NCBI GenBank assembly: GCA_028290245.1
Contig: JAQGKG010000419.1
Location: 1-5,754, forward strand
Origin: Devosia sp.
Lineage (GTDB): Bacteria; Pseudomonadota; Alphaproteobacteria; Rhizobiales; Devosiaceae
Reading direction: 5' to 3'
DNA length: 5,754 nt
The number at the start of each line of letters is the position of its first letter. Position 1 is the stretch's first letter. Below, piece after piece: positions 1-5,754 of the stretch. Made by a program: the position numbers and the translations under genes. Under the pieces are notes generated by a model that was given only the letters and a program-made list of their open reading frames with translations, was not told where the DNA came from and made no database searches.

Positions 1-206
1 GGCTATATTTGCTCGGCAGCACACTAGGCGCTGCATCAAAACGCCCGCTCGTACTCGAGAGTGGTGAAGGCATTCAATGCCATTGTTGCCGCACACTGAA
101 GCCAAACTCCAGCGAGAGGCGGCAGAAGCCGCCCCCAAATCAGATGTTCCGCTACGCAATAATTTTGCGGCCACGCAGATCGTCGAACACCGAAAAGAAC
201 ATTTCT

Positions 207-590
207 GCCGTGTCACCGGAGGAACTTTCCGCGCATCGGCAGGTCCGGTTTAGCTGGGCTGCGACTGATGACACCATGCCGTTGACCAGCCCGGCGGGCT
301 CGCTGCTGGTGGCGGTGCAAACCAGCTTCCTTGCCAACGATACGTTTGTGCTCACCAAGGCTCTGGTCGCTGGACTTGGCTTGGGCGGTGCGCAACTTCC
401 CCAGATACAGGCCGATTTTGCCGCCGGCACTCTGGTGCAGATCATGCCCGCCTATCAATATGCACCGCTGGACGTGCATTCCGTATTTCCCACGTCGCAC
501 TTCGTGCCGGCCAAGGTCAGGGTGTTCATCGACCACCTCAGAAGCGCGCTGTCGGAAATCACTCGACGTCGGGCTCACCAGAGTGAATGA
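207..590 (+). pseudogene. LysR-type transcriptional regulator remnant (distal effector-binding domain only)
   Basis: The C-terminal 125 or so residues of this frame resemble the second half of a LysR substrate-binding domain. A PEEL..H segment is followed by a short variable stretch, then the hallmark NDTFVLTKALVAGLGLG helix, AQLPQIQADFAAGTLVQIMP, a VHSVFPTS strand and the closing VPAKVRVFIDHLRSAL helix. LysR regulators are about 300 aa, with an N-terminal winged helix-turn-helix that binds DNA. Neither that part nor the first half of the effector domain can be seen here. The frame stays open to the left edge of the window (a TTG at 9 could serve as start), but the residues encoded by 3-206 (Cys-, Arg- and Pro-rich) do not look like LysR sequence. 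I therefore call it a 5'-truncated or rearranged remnant that could not bind DNA as it stands. It points away from the other genes and has no plus-strand partner. The LysR assignment is fairly secure; pseudogene status is inferred. Confidence 0.6.
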
Positions 591-980
591 CCGGGTTGGC
601 TCACTTTCCTGCGGGCGCCGCCTGCATGCTCCTCAAGCGGAAGGTGTGTCAGCTTTTGACCTCCATTGGCCGAAAGCCGCCGCTCTGTTATCCACCCCAA
701 TAAAGACTTAACGCTTCGGCTACAGCTCCAGGTCCTCAGCCAGCGGGACAAGAGATTTTTCCGTATGCGAAGTGCAGCATTGCCAAGCAGCAAACACTCG
801 ACACGCCCACCGCGATTCATGCCTGTTTTGGACATGGCCTGCTAGGTTCAGCGCCTGCTTTATTTACAGGATGAGCAGTTAGAGATTGAAATTACTGTGG
901 CCAGCCAACGTACTAACACACACAGTTACAATCGGTACCAAGCACTACACTTCTAGGAACGACTCTAGAAAGTTCTGTTA
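591..980. other. Gene-free stretch between the LysR remnant and an orphan terminator
   Basis: I find no convincing coding sequence here on either strand. The longest frame (minus strand, about 575-835) encodes an Arg/Leu/Ser-rich product without recognisable motifs, and no Shine-Dalgarno sequence supports it. From about 840 to 980 the DNA is visibly richer in A+T than the neighbouring genes and carries small inverted repeats: TAAC/GTTA at 914-928 and TTCTAG/CTAGAA at 951-970 with an 8-nt loop. No tRNA T-arm consensus or rRNA segment was seen. The stretch ends at a strong plus-strand terminator, so a non-coding transcript or the relic of a lost gene is possible. No promoter convinced me. Confidence 0.5.
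951..970. repeat. Short inverted repeat, possible RNA stem-loop
   Basis: TTCTAG at 951-956 and CTAGAA at 965-970 are perfect inverted copies around the 8-nt loop GAACGACT. The repeat lies only 10 bases before the terminator stem on the plus strand, so a transcript ending there would carry two consecutive stem-loops. A short AT-rich inverted repeat can also arise by chance or bind a protein; its function is unknown. Confidence 0.35.
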
Positions 981-1015
981 GGCGGGTCGCCTAGGGGCGG
1001 CCCGTTTTTCGTTTT
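981..1015 (+). terminator. Rho-independent terminator, plus strand
   Basis: CGGGTCGCC (983-991), loop TAGG (992-995) and GGCGGCCCG (996-1004) form a 9-bp GC-rich stem with one G-U pair. TTTTT follows directly at 1005-1009 and TTTT at 1012-1015. This is a textbook intrinsic terminator for a plus-strand transcript. Read on the minus strand, the A-tract precedes the hairpin and no T-tract follows it, so it is poorly suited to end the convergent diguanylate cyclase gene, whose stop is at 1041-1043. No intact plus-strand gene precedes it within about 390 bases. It may belong to the decayed LysR locus, to an unrecognised small RNA, or simply shield the cyclase from antisense reading. Confidence 0.75.
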
Positions 1016-1040
1016 GGGGAGCGACGCAGTAGTCGGACGA

Positions 1041-2375
1041 TCAGGCCGCGTCTGCAGCAAAGGTTCGACTGGTGCTGCGGCCGGCGGCCTTGGCGGCATA
1101 GAGGGCGATGTCAGCCTGCCGGAACAGGCTTTCAGAGGTTTCGCCACGATTTTGCGCGACGCCGACGGATGCGCCCAGCATCAGCGTATGCCCGCCGCGA
1201 ACGAAGGGTTTTCCAATCATCGCTACGACATGTGCTGCCAAGGCTTCTGTCTCTACAACAGTAACATCTGCACCCAGCAGGACGGCAAACTCGTCGCCAC
1301 CGATGCGGGCTACCAGTTCGACGTCACCGCAACTTGCGACAAGGCGCAACGCCGCTTCCTTGAGGCATTCGTCACCTATGGCGTGGCCGTAGGTATCGTT
1401 GACCTGCTTGAAACCGTCCAGATCGATCAGCAGCATGGCGCTGATGGATTCATGGCCCTCGTCTAGCCTCGCCAGTCGCGCCTGGAACAGGCTGCGGTTG
1501 GCGAGGCCGGTCATCACGTCGAACTCGGCCAGGTAGCGAATGCGATCGGCCGTCAGCTTTTCTTCGGTGATGTCCTGCTTCATACCGAAAATGCGGTAGG
1601 CGACGCCGTCGCGGCTTTCCACTGCGCCGGTCAATCGCATCCAGCGCAGCTTGCCGGTCGTGGTGATGATTTCGCAATCCACCGAAAAATCGCTGCAGTT
1701 GGCGATGGCCTCAGAGCGTGCCGCGTCCATCTCGAGTCGTGATTTGTCGGTATAGAGCGTCAGCGTGAGTTCGCGCGTTACGGGTGAGTTGCGCGGAATC
1801 TCGAACATGTCATAGACGCCATTGGTCCACATGAGGCTGTTGTCGCTAAGATTGCACTGCCAGATGCCGATGCGGGCCGTTGCCGAAGCGCGGTCGAACA
1901 GGGTGCGCCGGTGCTCTTCGACCGCCGCATAGTCCGCAATGGTGCGCTGCTGCGCCTCGATCTCGCGGCGCTGCCGCTCCATCACATGCTGGGTGACAGC
2001 CTCTTGCGCCAATGCGGCAATATGATCGGCCATGCTGGCACTCCGCGGGCGGGTGTCGAACAGGGTAAGTAGATAGGATTGACCTGCCGCTTCGCCGGGG
2101 ACCACCAGGCCAACGTAGAAGCGGGCTGCTGAAGGCACCGTCGCCTGGGTGTCGGCAATAACCATGGTCTTGCCGGAGACGATGGTTAGTGCGTCCAGAT
2201 TGGCGAGGTTACTTGGGGCGCTACCGGTCGAAGCGAAAGTCGCGGGGATACCGGCGTCAACCAGCGCCAAGCTGGCTCCGCCGATGCCGAGCAGATCACA
2301 AAAGCGCTGCAGCCGTGGGGCCAGATCGCCAGACGCGGCCTGACCCTGTGCAGGGTGTTTGATAAAACTGTGCAA
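1041..2375 (-). CDS. Soluble GAF-PAS-GGDEF diguanylate cyclase
   Basis: 444 aa. The protein makes the second messenger c-di-GMP from two GTP. Domain order: GAF-like sensor at about 18-125 (SLALVD, a SGKTMVIADTQA segment, ARFYVG, LFDTRPRS); a charged, coiled-coil-like linker at 126-158; a PAS domain with PAC motif at about 159-275 (ARIGIWQCNL, then YRIFGMKQDITEEK); and GGDEF at about 283-440. Catalytic features are intact: DVMTGLANR at 286-294, IDLDGFKQVNDTYGHAIGD with metal-binding Asp at 317-335, the active-site GGDEF at 359-363, and the closing SVGVA and ADIALYAAKAAGR. The allosteric RxxD I-site is missing; the aligned residues read GDVE. No transmembrane helix or EAL domain is present, so it should act in the cytoplasm on a soluble or redox/ligand signal. 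The start is TTG with an in-frame TAA immediately before it, so the frame cannot extend upstream; the next in-frame ATG falls inside the GAF domain. It lies 95 nt after the secreted-protein gene. Confidence 0.92.
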   Translation of the reverse strand: MHSFIKHPAQGQAASGDLAPRLQRFCDLLGIGGASLALVDAGIPATFASTGSAPSNLANLDALTIVSGKTMVIADTQATVPSAARFYVGLVVPGEAAGQSYLLTLFDTRPRSASMADHIAALAQEAVTQHVMERQRREIEAQQRTIADYAAVEEHRRTLFDRASATARIGIWQCNLSDNSLMWTNGVYDMFEIPRNSPVTRELTLTLYTDKSRLEMDAARSEAIANCSDFSVDCEIITTTGKLRWMRLTGAVESRDGVAYRIFGMKQDITEEKLTADRIRYLAEFDVMTGLANRSLFQARLARLDEGHESISAMLLIDLDGFKQVNDTYGHAIGDECLKEAALRLVASCGDVELVARIGGDEFAVLLGADVTVVETEALAAHVVAMIGKPFVRGGHTLMLGASVGVAQNRGETSESLFRQADIALYAAKAAGRSTSRTFAADAA

Positions 2376-2380
2376 TTAGG

Positions 2381-2402
2381 CGTTCCCGATAGTGCGGGAA
2401 CG
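2381..2402 (-). promoter_or_regulatory. Leader hairpin overlapping the cyclase ribosome-binding region
   Basis: CGTTCCCG (2381-2388), a 6-nt loop and CGGGAACG (2395-2402) form a perfect 8-bp inverted repeat. It ends five bases upstream of the TTG start of the diguanylate cyclase. On the minus-strand transcript the 3' arm contains GGGA, the only Shine-Dalgarno-like tetramer near the start (8 nt spacing), so the folded form would hide the ribosome-binding site. Alternatively it is an operator for a dimeric repressor, or a weak terminator for the upstream operon, but no T-tract follows it in either direction. The repeat is seen; a regulatory role is inference. Confidence 0.5.
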
Positions 2403-2423
2403 ATAGACCCGGCTGGTTAACAC

Positions 2424-2452
2424 TTTATCTGCCGCAAGCTGCTGACATACAA
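2424..2452 (-). promoter_or_regulatory. Weak candidate sigma-70-type promoter for the cyclase gene
   Basis: On the minus strand TTGTAT (2447-2452) and GATAAA (2424-2429) are separated by exactly 17 bases. They match the -35 and -10 consensus at only 3/6 and 4/6 positions. A start some 7 bases downstream would give a leader of about 40 nt that contains the hairpin at 2381-2402. If it is not real, the cyclase is probably read through from the exporter operon. Confidence 0.25.
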
Positions 2453-2470
2453 AAAGAAAATCAGTGCGGG

Positions 2471-2995
2471 CTATTGCTTTGTAAACGGTACCTCGGCGCG
2501 CAGGCTGTCGCCGCTTTCGACGTAAACGACCGAGAATGTGACCTCCATGGCCGCGGGCCGGAGATTGATCTGGGCCGTGATATTCAGGTCCTTGCCTTCT
2601 TCGTCCTCATCCCGCTCGCGCAGGTTGAACACCATGCCGTCGCCGCGCTTCTGGCCGACCGCAATGCCGGTAAAAGTCGCGTTTGAGCTCATCGCCGCCT
2701 CGAAGCGCTTGCTGGCTTCGACATAGGCCATGGTGCCGGCGACCGAGAGTTGCGTGCCAGCCAGCGAGCAGCGCCCGCTGTAGTTGACCTTGTCCTGGTT
2801 GCCCTGCGTCACCGACATGCGGCAGACCACTGTCTCGGTGGTGGCGCCGATCAGCACGCCGCGGCCACGCCATTCCCCGATGTAAGACTGGATCAGAGCC
2901 ACATCGGCTGGCGCGGCGAGGGCAGGAGCGACGGCGCCAATCGCGATCAGGCTGGCCAGCGCCAGGGCGCGCGACACGGTTCCGATAAAGCTCAT
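2471..2995 (-). CDS. Secreted small beta-rich protein, possible periplasmic partner of the RND exporter
   Basis: 174 aa, family not recognised. It opens with a classical Sec signal peptide: a short N-region with Arg9, a hydrophobic core LALASLIAIGAV and a probable cleavage after ALA at 27, giving a mature periplasmic protein of about 147 aa. The mature part alternates short hydrophobic and polar segments typical of a beta-sheet protein. It begins with IGEWRGRGVL, reminiscent of the GxW motif at the start of lipocalin/nitrobindin-like barrels, though this is only a resemblance. Two cysteines, C58 and C76, could form a disulfide. An acidic patch RERDEDEEGKD occupies 126-136. The ATG at 2995 is chosen because GGAG at 3004-3007 lies 8 nt upstream and the signal peptide starts there. 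The frame is open further back to a GTG at 3082 that overlaps the exporter stop, but that extension has no signal-peptide character. The 83-nt gap and shared orientation suggest an operon with the exporter. Confidence 0.8.
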   Translation of the reverse strand: MSFIGTVSRALALASLIAIGAVAPALAAPADVALIQSYIGEWRGRGVLIGATTETVVCRMSVTQGNQDKVNYSGRCSLAGTQLSVAGTMAYVEASKRFEAAMSSNATFTGIAVGQKRGDGMVFNLRERDEDEEGKDLNITAQINLRPAAMEVTFSVVYVESGDSLRAEVPFTKQ

Positions 2996-3003
2996 CCCAT
3001 AGT

Positions 3004-3007
3004 CTCC
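3004..3007 (-). promoter_or_regulatory. Shine-Dalgarno site that decides the secreted-protein start
   Basis: GGAG on the minus strand, 8 nt before the ATG at 2995. It supports this start over the GTG at 3082, which would add 29 residues (Cys-, Arg- and Ala-containing) in front of the signal peptide. Confidence 0.6.
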
Positions 3008-3078
3008 AGCACTTGCGGCAGTCGAATCAGCCGCCAAATATGCAATCCGCCGAGGGTTTTTCCCGCAAGCGCAGCCAC

Positions 3079-5469
3079 TCACGCAGGCGTCGAATGCCCC
3101 TCGGTGCCGCCTTCACCGGTGATGGTATCGCCGGTCGGATCGTCAGGCGTTGCATCGTGGTCGGCAGTGCCAACGCGAATCCGGCCGAGGGGATGGAAGA
3201 ACTTACCGCCCGCCGCCAGCAAGGCTGGCAGGATGAACAGGTCTCCGATCACCGCAAAGGCCAGCGTCGAAACAAACAGCGTGCCGAACAGCGCCACCTG
3301 CGGCAGGTCCGAAAACACCACGATGACGACGCCCGCGCAAAGAATGATGGTGGTGGCGACGATGGCGCCGCCGATGCGATCCAGCGTGTGCTTGACCGCT
3401 TCGAGATGGGGCCGACCTTCCTCGCGTCGCGAATGCAAGTAATGCGACAGGAAATGCACCGTGTCGTCCACCGCTATGCCGAAGGCGATGGTGAGCGCCA
3501 TGACAGTGGTCAGTTGCAAGCCCTGGCCGCTGAAATACAGCCAACAGATTGTGCCCAACACGGGAAAAAGGTTGGGAATTGCCGAAGCTAGCGCTACGCG
3601 AAACGACTGAAAGGCGAAACCGATAAGAGCGATGTTGACCAACACCGACAGCGTGAGATCGAGCTGCAAACCGGTGACAATCTGGTCGGTCGCGAAAGTG
3701 ATCAGCACCCGCAACCCACCAATTTCGGCACCCTCGATACCAGCGGCCTGCATCTCCGCGGTAACGTCCAGCACCAGTTGCTTTAAATAGTCAGAGTCGA
3801 CGATGGTCGGCATGAAACCAGTGACCAGCGCCTGGCTGCCATCATCGGTGACGAAGCGCTTGCGCATGAAGGGTCCGACCGAGTCGAACACTTCCTTGCG
3901 GGAAAATCCGCTGTCGGTGTAGTCGACGATGCTGGCGGCTGAGATCACCTTGTTCTGGCCTATATGGCTCTCGAGAATCCGATGCACGGTACGGATTTTC
4001 TCGAAATCGACATCGTCGACATTGGGATCATTCCCGGCCAGCGGCACCCGGATATACAGCGGCGCCACGCCACCGACGCCTTCGTCGATCTCGGCCGAGG
4101 TCAGAAGCGCGCTGGAGTCGGTGGCGACGAAATCCTCAAAGGCAAAATGCGGCTTGATCAGCCCATAGGGGATCAGCAGCAGCAGCGTGACCACGATGGC
4201 AAGCACAGACACCTGGCGGCCGAAGCGGCTGGCGATGAACCAAGCCAGGGGCAGGGGGGCGGTCAATACCAGGCTGGACCGCTTGGGTGGCTTGAAACCG
4301 ATGCGGATCGCCAGCTTGAGCAATAGCGGCAGGAAAGTCATCAGGCAGACGAACAGCAGGAAGGTGCCGATGGCGCCAGCGATGGCGAATTCGCGAATGC
4401 CCTGGCCCGGTGTTAGCGCCAGGGAGGCGAAGCTGACGAAGGTGGTGAGCATGGTCAGTGCTGCCGCGGGCCCGACCAGCTTGACCGTAGCATCCACCGC
4501 CTTGTTTGGCTCCATGCCGTCGCGCCAATAGGCCAGCCAGTTGAATATAAAGAACATCGACTCGGCGAAACTGATCACCAGCACCAGCGTGGTGACGATG
4601 ATGGTGAGGAAGGAGAATGAGCCGAAGAAGAACAGGATCAGGCCCATCGACCACATCACGGCAAGGATTGGTGTCGCGGCCACCAGCAGTGCACCGGACA
4701 GCGAGCGCAGCGCTAGCAGCGCGATGATCGAGCCCAGAGCCAGGCCCCATAGTGTGAACTTGACCTGATCGTCGAGCGCCGCATTGACCATTTCCGAGGT
4801 CCACAGCGGCGGTCCGGTTAGCTCGACGCTGATGTTCTCGTCGGCGTAGTAAGCGATGGTTTCGCGCACGCTGGCGATCATCGCCTTGCTGCCTTCGCCG
4901 CGCGTCATTTCCTGGTTAGGGAACATGATCAGTACCACGCCGGTAAGGTCGGGCGTGATCAGGTTGCGCATCATCGGATCGTTCTGCTGCAGGTCGGTTA
5001 GCGCCCGCGCCACGTCGGCAAAGTTGTCGAGGCCCTCGGGCACGGCGGGCACCGAGCCGCCATTGCCGCTCGGCTTGCGAAGGGTGAACGGCGACATGGT
5101 GCCGACGGCATAATCATTGAGCTCGAGATCGAACGCCAGCTCGCGCACTCGCTCCAGCGTCTCCGGCTCGGTCAGGCGCGGCGATGAAACCAGCACGTAA
5201 ATGTCGTTTTCGAACGTGCCGAAAGTGTTAGCCAGCTCTTCGTAGGCCTCATAGTAGTGGCCTGAATCGGCATAGACCCGCAGCAGGTCGCCATCGACAT
5301 TGGCCTTGGGAATTTGCGTGGCGCAGAAAATCGAAAACGCCAGCACCGCCAGCGCAACGGCGCGGGGATAGCGCAGCGTGGTGAGGCCGATATGCTCGAG
5401 GCCAAAACCAATGGAACGGTCATAGACGAAACGCGCCCACAGACGCTTGAACACAGAACCAAAAGACAC
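3079..5469 (-). CDS. RND-superfamily (MMPL/COG1033-type) exporter
   Basis: About 796 aa in the inner membrane with the duplicated RND layout. TM1 is at about 36-53, followed by a periplasmic domain to about 237, then TM2-TM6 between 238 and 388. TM7 is at 420-438, a second periplasmic domain runs to about 602, and TM8-TM12 lie between 603 and 753. A hydrophilic Asp/Thr/Gly-rich tail follows. This class is driven by the proton gradient; characterised relatives such as HpnN and MmpL3 move lipids, so a hydrophobic substrate is plausible but unproven. TM10 carries GIAVDDTVHF, with D668, D669 and H672 at the expected proton-relay position. The equivalent TM4 segment reads ISFAESMFF, with E303 in place of the usual Asp. 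The protein is near the family's usual length. The start is uncertain: GTG codons at 5469 and 5475 lie 10 and 4 nt after GGAG (5480-5483), and a TTG at 5544 would add a positively charged stretch that looks untranslated. No hopanoid genes are nearby. The secreted small protein follows in the same orientation. Confidence 0.88.
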   Translation of the reverse strand: MSFGSVFKRLWARFVYDRSIGFGLEHIGLTTLRYPRAVALAVLAFSIFCATQIPKANVDGDLLRVYADSGHYYEAYEELANTFGTFENDIYVLVSSPRLTEPETLERVRELAFDLELNDYAVGTMSPFTLRKPSGNGGSVPAVPEGLDNFADVARALTDLQQNDPMMRNLITPDLTGVVLIMFPNQEMTRGEGSKAMIASVRETIAYYADENISVELTGPPLWTSEMVNAALDDQVKFTLWGLALGSIIALLALRSLSGALLVAATPILAVMWSMGLILFFFGSFSFLTIIVTTLVLVISFAESMFFIFNWLAYWRDGMEPNKAVDATVKLVGPAAALTMLTTFVSFASLALTPGQGIREFAIAGAIGTFLLFVCLMTFLPLLLKLAIRIGFKPPKRSSLVLTAPLPLAWFIASRFGRQVSVLAIVVTLLLLIPYGLIKPHFAFEDFVATDSSALLTSAEIDEGVGGVAPLYIRVPLAGNDPNVDDVDFEKIRTVHRILESHIGQNKVISAASIVDYTDSGFSRKEVFDSVGPFMRKRFVTDDGSQALVTGFMPTIVDSDYLKQLVLDVTAEMQAAGIEGAEIGGLRVLITFATDQIVTGLQLDLTLSVLVNIALIGFAFQSFRVALASAIPNLFPVLGTICWLYFSGQGLQLTTVMALTIAFGIAVDDTVHFLSHYLHSRREEGRPHLEAVKHTLDRIGGAIVATTIILCAGVVIVVFSDLPQVALFGTLFVSTLAFAVIGDLFILPALLAAGGKFFHPLGRIRVGTADHDATPDDPTGDTITGEGGTEGHSTPA

Positions 5470-5479
5470 GGGCACCCGA

Positions 5480-5483
5480 CTCC
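5480..5483 (-). promoter_or_regulatory. Shine-Dalgarno site for the exporter
   Basis: GGAG on the minus strand lies in front of two in-frame GTG codons, 4 nt before the one at 5475 and 10 nt before the one at 5469. It argues against translation from the TTG at 5544 but does not choose between the two GTGs. Confidence 0.4.
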
Positions 5484-5583
5484 GCGAATACGGTCGACGT
5501 CCGGGATTGGTACGGGTTTGTTCCGAGGGCGTCCAGCAGCGCAACAGCTTGGGCGCGGGCAGCCGCAGATTTGGCTGTGGGAA

Positions 5584-5607
5584 GGCCTCGCGCCTAGGCG
5601 CGAGGCC
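5584..5607 (-). terminator. Perfect 24-bp palindrome downstream of the oxidoreductase gene, probable terminator hairpin
   Basis: GGCCTCGCGC, the four bases CTAG and GCGCGAGGCC make a perfectly symmetrical 24-bp palindrome starting 8 nt after the stop codon at 5616-5618. As RNA it gives a 10-bp, almost pure GC stem with a tetraloop. The T-tract that normally follows is weak (TTCCC on the minus strand), so termination may be Rho-assisted, or the stem may protect the 3' end. A smaller repeat (CAGCC/GGCTG, 5560-5577) follows it. A palindromic protein-binding site upstream of the exporter is the alternative. Confidence 0.5.
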
Positions 5608-5615
5608 CTGAAAGA

Positions 5616-5754
5616 TCAGGCGCCGAGGGCAGCCTTGTTGGCGGTCAGGAAGCTTTCCAGCGTCTCTGGCTTGCGGCCGGACAGGTGCTCGACGGTGTCG
5701 TTGACGATGGCATGGTGGCCAGCGGCAGCATCGACGTCGAAGGCCACCAGCAGC
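5616..5754 (-). CDS. NmrA/QorB-like SDR oxidoreductase, C-terminal fragment
   Basis: Only the last 45 residues are inside the window; the gene continues past the right edge. They read LLVAFDVDAAAGHHAIVNDT, then a VEHLSGRKPETLESFL segment and a short Ala-rich end with a TGA stop. The pattern 'A.d...aaG....v.dtVe.LtGR.P.tleeFL..n..aL' is typical of the C-terminus of atypical short-chain dehydrogenases of the NmrA/QorB type. These bind NAD(P) through an N-terminal Rossmann fold and act as quinone reductases or redox-sensing regulators. The nucleotide-binding part is outside the window, so activity cannot be judged. The palindrome just downstream suggests that its transcript ends before the exporter gene. 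Confidence 0.65.
   Translation of the reverse strand, partial: LLVAFDVDAAAGHHAIVNDTVEHLSGRKPETLESFLTANKAALGA

Noticed and set aside
69..81. Short palindrome GGCATTCAATGCC, considered as a regulator operator
   Set aside because: Six-base arms in a degraded region with no promoter or intact gene next to it; easily a chance match.
575..835. 86-aa minus-strand open frame
   Set aside because: No recognisable motif, no Shine-Dalgarno site, Arg/Ser/Leu-rich composition typical of chance frames; it also overlaps the end of the LysR remnant.
2451..2460. T-rich run on the minus strand after the secreted-protein gene, considered as a terminator
   Set aside because: No GC-rich stem-loop lies immediately upstream of the T-run, so it does not form an intrinsic terminator.
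2996..3082. N-terminal extension of the secreted protein to a GTG that overlaps the exporter stop
   Set aside because: The overlap is typical of coupled genes, but the added 29 residues precede a complete signal peptide, and the downstream ATG has a well-spaced GGAG.
2750..3591. Long plus-strand open frames opposite the secreted-protein and exporter genes
   Set aside because: They are antisense to well-supported genes, low-complexity and rich in Arg/Ala/Ser/Pro as expected for mirror frames in GC-rich DNA; the opposite strand has signal peptide and transmembrane evidence.
5520..5524. GGAAC on the minus strand as an EcfG-type (general stress response) -35 element for the exporter
   Set aside because: No matching GTT-type -10 element is present 16-17 bases downstream.

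Overview
The window looks like chromosomal DNA of a GC-rich alphaproteobacterium. A Hyphomicrobiales/Devosia-like genome is my best guess, from the overall style of the proteins (an exporter of the COG1033 RND type and a soluble GAF-PAS-GGDEF protein); this is inference and the genus is not proven. All clearly intact genes lie on the minus strand, so they read from right to left.

Right edge to left: (1) the last 45 codons of a probable NmrA/QorB-like SDR oxidoreductase (5616-5754), followed by a perfect 24-bp palindrome that could fold as its terminator. (2) A large RND/MMPL-type exporter of about 796 aa with the 6+6 transmembrane layout and two periplasmic domains (3079-5469). (3) A small secreted protein of 174 aa with a clear signal peptide and a beta-rich mature part (2471-2995), probably cotranscribed with the exporter. 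(4) A soluble diguanylate cyclase of 444 aa, GAF-PAS-GGDEF (1041-2375), with a TTG start and a hairpin directly over its translation-initiation region.

The left kilobase differs. It holds a plus-strand remnant of a LysR-type regulator, in which only the distal part of the effector-binding domain is recognisable (about 207-590). About 390 bases without a convincing gene follow, and then a well-formed plus-strand intrinsic terminator (981-1015) that has no obvious gene in front of it. This stretch reads as decaying or accessory DNA, or it may hide a small RNA.

Working model: the exporter and its small periplasmic neighbour form an envelope module, probably handling a lipid or other hydrophobic molecule (inferred from the RND subclass only). 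The cyclase makes c-di-GMP in response to a cytoplasmic GAF/PAS signal and may be translated from its own leader. I saw no CRISPR array, rRNA, tRNA, complete insertion sequence or recognisable defence system. The points most worth checking are the exporter/secreted-protein pair, the asymmetry of the exporter's proton-relay positions, the cyclase leader hairpin and the orphan terminator.
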